Origin: Paracyclopina nana
Taxonomy: Eukaryota > Arthropoda > Copepoda > Cyclopoida > Cyclopettidae
NCBI GenBank assembly: GCA_019096065.1
Contig: JAGUCH010000008.1
Span: 3,787,001-3,851,000, forward strand
Direction of reading: 5' to 3'
Length of the DNA: 64,000 bases
The notes beneath the pieces are model-generated. The model was not told where the DNA came from, ran no database searches, and was given only the letters and a program-made list of their open reading frames with translations. Numbering within the stretch: position 1 is the stretch's first letter; each line of letters starts with the position of its first letter. Of the stretch, positions 1 to 11,496 are shown piece after piece. Both the position numbers and the translations under genes were made by a program.

Positions 1-36
1 TGACTCCGGAGTCATGTTTTAATTTGAGAGGTGCTG

Positions 37-55
37 CAACAACAACAACAACAAC
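37..55. repeat. (CAA)6 microsatellite
   Basis: Six CAA units plus one base at the left edge of the window. Confidence 0.95.
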
Positions 56-1365
56 TAAGGCACAATGAGTTTGAGCTGCCAAGAAGATCAAAGCAATGAA
101 ATTACACTGCAATTATCCAACCTCCTGAGGATTGAAGCCTGGCTCTCTTTCCCATCTCGAATCGTGATCAGAGCAAATTGAGTAAGATGAATACGATGCG
201 TTCTGTTTTCCCAACTCTCTCTCGACATAGCTCTTCTTTGCGTTTGAATGGAGTGAGAATCCAATTAAAGCCACCAATTGATGTCACTTTTAGTGGAGTG
301 ACCCCCACAATTCCCAATTACCGCCCTGTAATTTGATGGCACCGCCTTTTAACCACCCTGGGACTACCACAAAAAGTGTAAATGACCCCCACTTTTTTCC
401 CTTCGTTACTCGCCTAAAAGTGGCCATTTTATTGTTTTCATGATGTGATAATGACAGCATCCCAGCAGCAAACCGGGGCAAAAACGCCACCCGAATTTTT
501 TCGAGCTGCTCAGCATACAATATCGTCGGATATCATCCATAAATATTTCTCGATGCTAGTCGCCCGGATATGAAAGCGACTTCCGTCCATGATTTTTTGG
601 TCCCAAAAAGTGTTGGGAAGTAGGAGAAGTGCTCGAAATCTTGTCTTGATCAACAACATCATTACAGCCGTTTTTCCAATTGCTTCGAGCCGCTCGTATG
701 CAGTAGGGTGATTGAACAGAGGACCCTTTGCGAGATGGTGAATACAGAGCCGTAACTACATTATCCGCCAATGTACAAAGTATTGGGGGATATGTACTAC
801 TGTGCTTGAAGTGAGAGCAATAACAACAACAACAAGGCGGTGGATAACTAATGCACAATTAGTATTGACGTGTTTCCATCAAGCTGAAAGCGCTTTCTTT
901 TGTTGGTCGTCCACGCTAAAGTGATTACGTTCCTCCTCGAATGAGCTAAAAGCATGCACAAAAAGAACATTTCCTCAATTTGCGGCTGCATGGCCATCGC
1001 TACACAAACTGGCAGAATATCAGATGGCGGGTCCATTTGATGAGTTGGTTTTTTCAATTAGCGTTTCGCAAGCCTGCTAGGTGTGTATCTGCGCAAAAGA
1101 TCTCCCGGGAGGTGGATGTAATGGATTTTCAAAGATTCCAGTTTGTCGCTCCAGGAGGTCTCGACTCAAGAAAAGTCAGAATTCATCTGCTGCAGTCTGT
1201 GTTTGCTCTTGTCACTTAGTGCATACTAAATGCTACTTTTATTAAATACATCGGCCTACGTGGTTCACATGCATAGCACATCCGCGATGATACCCCACTG
1301 CGCACCACGTACCTAATAATTTACAATTAATGTCAGCTTACAGCGCCATGTTTTAAAGTAATTGT

Positions 1366-1383
1366 CAGCAGCAGCAGCAGCAG
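1366..1383. repeat. (CAG)6 microsatellite
   Basis: Six perfect CAG units in intron 9. CAG/CTG is by far the commonest triplet repeat in this window. Confidence 0.95.
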
Positions 1384-4300
1384 TGGATTCAACAGATTTT
1401 TTAGCTTTTTTCAGGTGCCCCTGACATCATGACTGATTGTCGCGCTCATGAGCTCTATAGATAGAGCGAGCAGATAGAGTTGTTGCTCGCGCTAGGACAT
1501 GTCTATACGTTACAATTCACTTCGAGCAAGGCATGCGGAGAGATAAATGATGGGCCAATCCACCTTGAACAGTTTCAAAAAGTAGCAAAAAAGGGACCCA
1601 GACAGCAGCAGTCAAAATTAGGAGTAGGGGGAAATTTTCATTGCCACTTCAGCCCATTGATGAAGCTGTTGAGAGACTGATTGTGACAATTGTTTGATGA
1701 GCTTGTCATGTTGCGACTTCCGCTACTCGCAGGAGATTTTCTCCGTCAGCTAATAATAAAAGAGAGATCATGCTACGAGCATGGTAATACTAGTGCTACT
1801 CGAGTAGCAGGGAAAAAATCCCTTAAGAGTCAAAAAGGTATATTTGGCGTTCAGTGAGCGTGAACACACACGTTGAACAAGGGATTACACCCCCCAAAAC
1901 AGGAATATGACTGAATTCATCTCAGCTTTGAAAGATGTGAGCAACCAATAGATGTCAAACCGGGTCTAAAGATCCGTGCCAACTCAAGTGTATGATTGGA
2001 TTTTAGAGGGGAAAAATCCCCTCGGAGCCCCTTTGACTTTTCCAGCCAGCCAGCCAGTCAGCCTTGGACGGACGACCGAGTTAATTTCACTGAAAAAATC
2101 CCTATACCAGCAAGGCAAGCAAGGGGGGATTTTTTCATCCATTTTTTCTCTTCATCACAGAGGAGCAGCATTATTTGGGAGCGGAGATTGCCTTGCATCT
2201 CTCATTTCCGTCGCGCTTCAAAACCACGTTTGATATCACGATCTCTTTTTTTTTCAAGAGAAAATTCTCAGCGTACCTCCAATAATAATAATAATTGGTG
2301 GTGGGGAGGCAAAGCAATGGTGGACTAATCAACTTGGTAGCTTCTACATGTAGTAGCTAGACGGCCAAGATGATGATGATCGGTATCTATCTAGTGACTG
2401 GCCAGAAATGGAAACCCTGACCTAGTAGATGGCAACTAATTTCCTCTACATATATAGCGAGAGCCGCGCGGCAACTGTACAACTTGTTCTCAATTCGATC
2501 ACCAAAGCTGATTCCGAGAATACCTCATTTTTTGGTCATGTTCGGCTAACACGCGCATTCTCCCTGACATGGAATCTCTGTGGTCACTGCTGTTGCTGCT
2601 TCTCTCATCTTATTAAAATTCCATTTTCTTCGGCTGCAGCACTGATGATGTATTCCAATTTAACTTGTGGGGGTACGAACAAAGCAATCTGCAGAGCAGG
2701 AGGAAAAGACAAAGCCCATTACCTGGGACTAAAAGGCTCCTCCCCCCGCTATTAAAAGTGAGGAGCAAAAAATATCATGTAGTACAACATCGAGGCGGCG
2801 GCATCATTGCAAACCCAGAAAGAATCTGAAGAAAGGAAAATTGTGGCCCTTCCACCATAGTTCAATAGCTAGCAGTATGCTATCAGATCGGCCTTTCAAT
2901 AGCAGCAGCAGCACAAAAGTGCATATAGAACCTTTTCAAGCCTCCATTCTGGCTCATATTCAGAATGCAGCATGGCCACAATGGAATTCCCTATTTTCCA
3001 TGGCATGTGGAATGCCATGTAGCAACAACTGACCATCGAAGAAGGAGGGTCCCTCCCTCTGAAATTCCTTTCCCGCCCACCGATGGACCCAAATCACATA
3101 TGGCATTCAAAGATAGAACCAATTTCCCCTTAACAACATTCCTGGCTTCTGAGGTTATGTTCTCAATTCGATGGAAGAAAGTGGTGAAAAAATGTGTCCG
3201 GCCATAGCCGCGAGCGGAGCCCCACACACCTGGCTGCAGCCGAGACTCTATAGATCTTGATGATGAAGATCATTATAATAAAATGTTGGACAACATTCTT
3301 TGGCACTAAAGCTCACAGGAGCAGCAGCACATTGTTGTGAATTTTTAATAGTCTGGGTCAAGGTCTCCGCGCTGTATGTAATAGCCACTTTGCCCCTTGT
3401 CAACTTTAGGGAATAACGGATTGTGATCGGAATTGCGTCTGACACGGAGAGATTTATCAAGAGCCTTCTCCTTCTTCTCCTTCGTCTGCTCCGGGAGAAT
3501 TTCAAAGGAGGAGGAGAGCCAAGAGCTACAAGTGGGTCTATGAATATTTGAAGAAGAGAGACACGATTTTGAATTTTGTGGGACTCAAACCCACTTGGAA
3601 GCAGCACATATCACACACAATGGTTTAGGACTTCAAAACTTTTGTAGTAGCAGGGGGTCTTCTTCTTGACAAAAGCCGCTAGCAAGCCGATCTGGCAGCA
3701 TCAGTTGATGCTACACACCGTGTACCAGCATCAGCAGCAGTAGACCTTCAAAGGGAGTAAGCGGCACGGATCTCTGTATAAGGTAAACTCGGCTTTGGAC
3801 ATACACAATATTATATATACAGCATACACGGGCTTGGAAAGAAAGGGGTTGTTCCCACTTCTCGGCTTTGCCGCATAGCAGCTGTTGTTCGATCCACAAC
3901 AATATAATAATGAAGCTTTTGCATGCGCACCTTCGCTCTTTTTAAAGGTAGCAAGCAACGGAGGCGGAGAATGGACTGTGTAATTCACGCCTTGATTCGT
4001 GGTGCTGAACTTTTCTAGCTGTTCTCATGATCATTAGATTAGCTGTGCGGACTGCGCTGCATATAGCAGTGCGCGCGCGGTGTCGAACAATTTCAAGAGT
4101 GGAGAAGGCATAAATTTTGGCTTTTCCTTGCACATCAGCAGCGGGGGGCGGCGATTTATGAGTCCAAAACCACAGCAACAGCTATCCATGTGGTCATCGC
4201 GCGAGGCGCAGAAATTGCTTCTCGAACACGCTTTGGCTCAATATCCGAGTCATTAGCCGAGCATAAGTGAGCAACGCCAAAAAAGCCAATTCGAAGCAGC

Positions 4301-7194
4301 CTGCTCGCATGCTAGTTGGCCATTGCCCAACTCAACTTTTTGGGCTGGGTTTGCTATTCCAGCCATGGCCACGAAATCTTTAATTGAACGGCATTTTTGC
4401 ACTGCTGCTCAGATGAAGAAACGCTGCGCCGCTGTCGGAATCTTGATCTCAATTCGGATCTTCGTTAGCCAGACGACTTTGTTAGCTTGAATATGCACGT
4501 GCTGGAATTGCTCCCATTGGCAAATAGCGACGATGAGGAGAGGGCGGAGGGGTATCTCTTTTAATCGGCAGCTAGCAAGGCTCTCATAAATAAGGCCCCA
4601 CCTTCCATCTCGGCAACACGGCCATAAATTGCTCACACAGCTGCTGAGGCTGCAGCAGTGGGTATCATACCAGAGGTAAACTAGTAGAAAGTGACATTAT
4701 CGCTCTTCTAATGGGAGCCAGACCTGCATCATCAGAGAATTTATTGCGATCCTCAGCTATTGAGTGATGTATCGACTGTGGGTGGTTGTTGGGAGTTTTG
4801 TCAGAAGGTCATGCAGCATTGGAGAAAGAAATGGCGCTCACAGATAGGGATCGCAACATTCCGGTCCAGATCCTCAGCAGAGATAACTCGATGACTCTCT
4901 CTCTCTCTCCTCCGCCTTCTTCAAGTCCTATTGTCTCTCGAAATTTGAACATGGCCTTTTTTTGTGAGAGAGAGTCAAGTTGGTTTTCTGCCATGATGAG
5001 ACCGAGGGGCAGCCAGCCTCCTGGAGTGACGGGTTGTAGACGCCCCCCATCGGTTTTTTTGTCAGAAAAACTTCATTACTTAGGGCCATTTGGAAAAATG
5101 ATGATTATTTTCGTATCAAGCCGAGTCATGCCCGACTGAATTTGCTTACAGCTCTGATCATCTTGCCAATATATATATGTAGTGGTGGCGGCAATAAGAT
5201 TGGTTCTCCTCCCAAAACGCGCGCGAAGACTAAACTATTATCAAAGTGACTCTTCCACGTCAAAACTGTCAAGGATGTCAAGCGATATCGGAGGGGTGTG
5301 GGATCCATACTAGCACTTCACGTAGCAATCATACTGTATGCATTATCTCCCGAAAAAATGGAATCTTGGCTGTCAATTTCGGCCTGATAGAGAGAGAGGC
5401 TCCCCGTGCCCAGTCGGAAATTTGGCATGCCTATTTGAGCCGTTTTTGTTCGGAATTAGAAGCATGACGGGCAGCTGTCTGCGAAATGATAAATTTTTAG
5501 CAGCAGCAGCAGCCTTAAACTGATCCGAGCAGCGCGTCTTGGGGGGCAAACAAGGTGGACAATGAGTATCATTGAGAGAACTGAATGGTACTTCTTCTTC
5601 ATGAGATGATGACTTTACGAAATTGCGGGCAAAGAAAGCATTCTCATCCACCTTGAACAACAGAATAGGAGAGAGAGGGTAAAATCTGTCACCAGCACCA
5701 CTTGAACGGGGCCACACACAAGCACACAGAGAGAGTAAAGTGACTTTTCGTATGCAACGGAGGAAGTCTCCCTCCTCGGATCGCAGAGTCGTCCGGATAT
5801 TAACAACAGCTCACATACCTTGAGAGCGTTATACCATACCATTTTGCTGCTGCTGTTGTTGTTGTTACCCCACACGTATACACACAAAAAAAATTGTGCT
5901 ATATAGACGTTGATAATAATGGAAGAGGCATAGGAATGCAATATCATCGATGAGACACACACACTACGCACGGGGCCCTCGTCATGAGAACGGCAAAAAG
6001 CAATTTCACATAATAGCGAGCCATAACTGCGAGGAGCAGATGGGAAGGTTGCTGCTACAGCCATTTCATGCGGGCTCCCCTTTTGCTGCTGGCTCACAAA
6101 AGAGCAACTAGGTAGACTATAAAAGGCAGTATGTATGGCACAATATCGGAATGCTTCTCCTTCTTCGACAAAACTATTGCTGCTGCTTCCATCCCCCTGA
6201 CAATTTGATATCTTATGTTGTTGGTCGCCCATCATTCCATCATAAAATGACTCGGCACAAAAAAACAACAACCGAGTCGTGCTGCTCCTGCTACAATTTT
6301 TTTCAATGACCACATCAGGCTTCTTTGTGTGGGGAAAAAATAAGGAGCCAGGAGCTTCAGAAGCCCTTTTATGTCTCTGCGGCCAGCAATTATCCCTTGA
6401 CGAAGACGAAAAAGAGGAGAAAAAGGGGCCTCGTTGGCAATCGCGCGGTGGTCTAGATCGCAATAAGTAAGTTCTCAAAGTGAATTCGCTTCTCACAGCT
6501 GGAGAGCGGCGTTGAAAATGATGAACGAGGCCCATGCAGCGAGTGGCTGGCTCGCAACTGTTGATTCTAGAATGGCAAAACGATGGATTTGAGCCCTAAA
6601 GAGATAGGCGTGAAACGCATCACGCACATGCTGTCGAAAGCCATTGCTCGTGATATGCATGCACAACTCGCGCGGCATTTTGCGCGCTCGCGCGCTTCAC
6701 AGTGTGCCCCCCTAATGATCATGCGAAATGCCGAGATTTTCGCACAAATCTGCCGCTGGCTTAACTAACCGTTGTCAAGTCTTCGAAATGAAGATGGACA
6801 TACCTGCAAAAAAGGCGAGGAGAAACATCATAAGCGGGGAAATTCTTGAGATGCTTTGATAACGATCTGCGGGTAAAATATTTAGTAAGATGCTGCAAAG
6901 ATCCGTCATGCGTCTGACAAGTACACCATAGTAGCAGCAGCTAAGTTGAATTTGGAAGAGCAGCAGCAGCATCTCGCTTGATTTACGACTCGTCCGTGCT
7001 TTTTTATGAAGCCAGGTACATTACTGCAGCTACAGCCTAAGCCAATCCACATGTCAGGTGAGCAGGCCGAGGCGGAGCCTAACAATAACTCGCTCAAATC
7101 ATTAGAAGAGTGACACATTCCCCGGTGGACACCCCTGGGCCCCTTATCACCGATCAATATACACACATGCAGGAAAGCTACCCTGAACGACGCT

Positions 7195-7213
7195 TGATTT
7201 ATGATCAATCCAT
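7195..7213 (+). promoter_or_regulatory. Exd-Hox type site TGATTTATGA with flanking TCAATCCAT
   Basis: TGATTTATGATCAATCCAT fits the Exd-Hox consensus TGATNNATNN on the plus strand, with a second ATGGATTGAT on the minus strand. About 210 bp to the left, 6979-6988 reads TGATTTACGA, the form favoured by Exd with Abd-B-class Hox proteins (established from in vitro selection). Confidence 0.3.
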
Positions 7214-7539
7214 AAGATACAAAGGCGTCACGGCCACGCCCGGACATCATAAGCGAGAAGGGTCGTAAAATGAGCATTTATCTCGGCTGCTACAGGATCG
7301 AGACCCAATCAATCAAGGCAAGTTGTCTTCTTTCTGGCGGCAAAACAAAGTTGGCGAAGAAGTCGTCAAGCAATGACATTTTATAGCCACATTTTGACAG
7401 CCCAAGTGCCACTAACAGGATCAAGCGCGAGTGAAGTAGTAAGATGTGACAGGTCGGCTATAACCCCCGCTACCAATCCTCAATCATGTTTGTCACAGGG
7501 AATATATCAAGCCATTTCCCCCGCTCAGCAGGCTAGGGT

Positions 7540-7900
7540 CACAGTTCATCAAAAAGTGCAGTGAGAGAGGCGAAGTTGGCAGGAACGGCCGGCAGATGGC
7601 GCGATCCTGCACTCTGCAGCCATCTCCAAGGTCTACGCGGCCGCCGTCGAAGTTGCCCTGTTTCGGCGGAGTTACACTCGGAGCTGCGTAGACTCGGAGC
7701 CGCCAGAGCCGTTTCTCCTATTTCTCCCTTTAGCCTGGATTTTTGGCCGCCGCTGCAGGAGCGGCGGCGGCAATTCACAGCCGATGTGGCGGCAGCGTGG
7801 CGCATTTTTCATGTTGCGAGTGAGTGGATGGGACAGGTATGGCCCTACTAACATAGTTGCTAGTATAGTCTAAATAAAAGTGTGTATTGTGTGTTGGCTG
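7540..7900 (+). other. GC-rich island ending in a poly(A)-type signal
   Basis: A G+C- and CpG-rich block inside an otherwise AT-balanced intron. It contains a CTCF-like CCGGCAGATGGCGC (7589-7602), GCGGCGGCGGC runs, an open frame of 96 codons ending at 7851, then AATAAA (7873-7878) and a TGTGTATTGTGTGTTGG stretch as in a cleavage/polyadenylation site. It could be the R-U5 part of a decayed LTR, a retrocopy or an intronic regulatory island. No terminal repeats or duplication were found. Confidence 0.3.
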
Positions 7901-10734
7901 TCAGGAGACGACATCTAATGAGGAGTCGGTCGGGAGTAATTCACACCCATACACGGCTACAGCTGATAACATCCATAAAAGAGTGCATAACCATCATCAT
8001 CTTGGAAATTTATTGCCTAAACAGGGTCAGACGATATTATTGATGAGCGGAACTGCTAGCAAGGCGGGCCAGTCACACCCTAGGCTGTCTTTGAGGCTCG
8101 CTAATGCGGGACTTTTATTATTGACTAATCACCACGACTCGTATCATTAATAATGTCAACCCACTATATTCCTAAATCGGTTCACTCCTTCCCGGCGAAC
8201 GAAACGGCCCACGGGGAAAGCATTAAGATTTTTATCAACTCATCTGCCTCCTACTTTAAATATACTTAACATCAAAATGTAATGGCGCATAAAATCTTTA
8301 TGAGAGTGCAACAGCTCTTTCACTATACAAGTTCTAGCTTCCAAGGGCTCCTAGGCCTCGTTCCATATACTATGTCATTAATAACCTCAAGAAGAACACA
8401 CACCGCCAACCAAATACATTTGCTTTCCCCCAACTCGCTACACTTACAGGAGATAGTAATGAGTCTGGATCACTTTGACTCGCTAATGAACATCAAAATT
8501 GTCGACGCGAAGCCACCGCACTTATTATTGGCCTTTCACTTGAAGTGTCACCTTGCCCGACAGAAATCATTGCTTATTTCGGCATTGATGTGACAAATGA
8601 GCTTGTTCGGCCCCAAATTACACGTTGCTGCACGGCTCTATGACTTGTTGAAAATGTTACCACCATTGACCTTGATGAGAGACGTTTGGATTCTTTTTTA
8701 GGAGGAAAAAAATTGCTGAGGCCACACACGCGCATTATTCCCTCCTCTCATACAGAGATATCTAGCCCGGGGGAGACATTCAGTTAGAAAACCAGCCACA
8801 AAAACCCCATATGCTATGCCACCATCACTACCAACATTGTTGCATTATGTTTAAAATTCCACCTAGGTAGCGCGGCAGAAAGTTTTAAATCAAACATTCA
8901 AAGCCAGAATTGACACTCTGCATAATTTGGCCTGCGAAACTAGCAGGAAAAAAACGAGCCATAAAGCAACCACAGCAGCAAAGTTTCTACTGCTGCTGCT
9001 GCATTAGACAATTTGAATGGAATATCATTTAGGGGACATAAATTTCGCTCTCGCTGTCAGTGATGGCGTGTAATACTGTGATGCCAACCCGAAACACATC
9101 CATTTTACTTTGCGAGCTAGACGCAGCAGCAGAAGGGAGACCCCCATCTTGACTCTGAAGTTTCGATTTTCTTCCCCTCAATTATATTCTTTATAGTGTT
9201 AATGACGACGACCCGGATTGCATCCAAATGCCCTGCTTAAGCTTGCCAGCTATTCATGGCAGACCTTTAAGAAGTTGGCACAATCTGCTCTTCTGCTGCG
9301 AGAGCTAAGAGTTAAAGTATTGCCAAACTAGCCGGTCATTACGCGCGTACGTGATGTCGTCAGTCAGCTGCAGTATCTTCGAGCTATGCAAACTTTCCAA
9401 GCTCTGCTGCACAGCCTGGGTCAAGAGTATGGCACACCAATCTAGATGGGTGATCTTTTGAAAACCCAGATAAACCTGAAGAAGCACGCAGCAGGGGGTG
9501 TCCTCCCTCCTTCAAAATCCTGGTGGCAGGTCGGTCAGCAAAGCTGGCTGCAAGCTGCCTGAGCAGCTAGCTAGCTAGCTTTTTACGACTTTTGACCAAC
9601 AGAATTCGATTAAATTTCCAAAAAGCGTTGCTGCTGCTGCTGCATATGGGAAAAATGGAGGACCGTGGCCTGAGAATGAGTTCCCAGGAACCCAAATTCC
9701 CTTGAGCATACCATCACACCAGCTTGAAATGTGATCTATTCGAATGGCTTTGCTCGCGGGAGTAACGACCACATTACTCTGCCAAGAGAGGAGGAAAATC
9801 TTGGCCTTCAGTGAGGACAATTTGAATGCATAGCATATGCCTCATGAAAACTATGGCTAGCAGCCGATTTGCTCATGGCGCTGGCAATAATAACGCCTAT
9901 TTGTAAGCCATATCACAGCAGCCATGCTAGCAAATCAATACTGCTCGCGCGCGAGCAAATGTACTAATTCGATGATGGTCAATCATCTCCAAGCAACGCG
10001 AGAGCATTAGTGTGAATGCTGTAGTATTTGGGAGAAAGCTTTTATGATAATTGCAATTTGAGCCATTTCTGAGTTGTACATTTTTTCCCTCCTCGCACAA
10101 CTCATTGGATGTAAGTGCATGGGGTAAAAAACTGGGAGTCAAGATTCTCGAAACTCGAGAAATGTCATGTCTTCTGACTTTTGGCAGCTTCTTCCTGTTT
10201 TGCGGGTAAACTGAGCCGTTTTTTAGTCTGGCAGCTTGCAGCAGGGCAAGTCTTGACGACACACTGGGGACTTTGGACGAAGCACACCAAGTGTCTAAAA
10301 GGTTTGACAAGAGCATCTTCCCTTCACTAGTGACTGAGTTTTCATGTGCTTAATGATGTTCGAGCTAGTGCGGATCCATCTATGCTTTAGGTGAAAGCTC
10401 TGATGGTCTTTGGCAGGGGAAAAATCCCTAGGGGACCATGTCTCTCAGCTACCAAAACTACATTGACACCCGAGACGACTTCTGCTCCAAGTTGATGTAT
10501 CTTAATAACTTTGCAAACATAACTGGATGAGCTGTCAAAAAGTTGGCATCACACAAGCTGCACAAGAGCATATATAGTAAGCTTGTATTGGCATTTTTAT
10601 TGCTCCAACACACGCATGTTTGTCAACCGAGATTGATCAGAGTGCGAGTTCATGCAAAAGATGACGGCCTTTTGAGGCCAAGACAGCATTGGTAGCCTCA
10701 CTTGTCCAACTGCTGACGAGTCCTTTCTTGGCAG

Positions 10735-10744
10735 CTGTCAATCA
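10735..10744 (-). promoter_or_regulatory. Exd-Hth composite site TGATTGACAG (a)
   Basis: The plus strand reads CTGTCAATCA, a perfect match to the Pbx-Meis/Prep (Exd-Hth) heterodimer decamer, within hth intron 9. A single exact 10-mer is expected about 0.12 times in 64 kb on both strands at equal base use; three occur here. Confidence 0.4.
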
Positions 10745-11467
10745 GACTCCCAGAAGGTGTGGGCTGATGGTGATTGGTGGGAAAACGAGAGAGGATCGAT
10801 CCAGGGTGTCGTCAACGTCTTCCGAGAGCCTCTCTGACGGACAGATGACGTGTGGTAGGAGGAAGGAGCCTTTCCAGAGGAGAAAGGCATTGCATGGAAA
10901 AGAAAGCCTCTGCTAGCGAGGAAAGGACGACGACGATGCTTTCGACCAATCAATCTTCTTGGCAGGCCAACTCAAAATTCTCGACATTTAAAGGGCTTTC
11001 TAATGAGCCGCCAAAAGTATGCAATATTTCCTCCTCATCGCGAGTTTCGCGGTTTTTTCCAGCCCGACTGAGAGGATTATCTTGTCACCTCGATGATGAG
11101 GAACAAATGGATGTGGCTGCTGCTTTCTTTTTCGTAGGAAATGGAAATTTGGTCCCACTAAACCCCTTCTTTTCCACCCCAGATCCGCCCAAAGTCCAGG
11201 GGATATAGTTCGTCTTTTTGCGGCAGGGCTTTGTCTCTTCTCTCATCCGGAATGGGCTTCCAAGAAAGCCTTCAATTGAGGAAACCTAACCATTCTTCGA
11301 TGGGGCATAAAAAGCCGTCCCACGAGAGCTTCATACGAGAAAAAGAAAGCAACTGCTGTTACTCAGGTGTGCGCACGAAGAGCAAGCTCTGACAAGATTT
11401 AGTAAGGAAAAAACGAGAGAAGTAGCTTTATGGGTCTTAAATTGGAATTTTAGAGTAGGCTAGCGTA

Positions 11468-11496
11468 GTCGTCGTCGTCGTCGAAGTCGTCGTCGT
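11468..11496. repeat. (GTC)n microsatellite, interrupted
   Basis: Five GTC units, an AA interruption and four more units. A similar CGT repeat lies at about 47975-47990. Confidence 0.9.

Noticed and set aside
3568-3600. tRNA-like T-arm (GTGGGTTTGAGTCCCAC on the minus strand)
   Set aside because: No A box, D arm or acceptor stem at the right distance, so it is not a tRNA gene.
7491-7945. Solo LTR bounded by TGT...ACA around the GC-rich island
   Set aside because: Plausible ends exist but no target-site duplication or second LTR was found.
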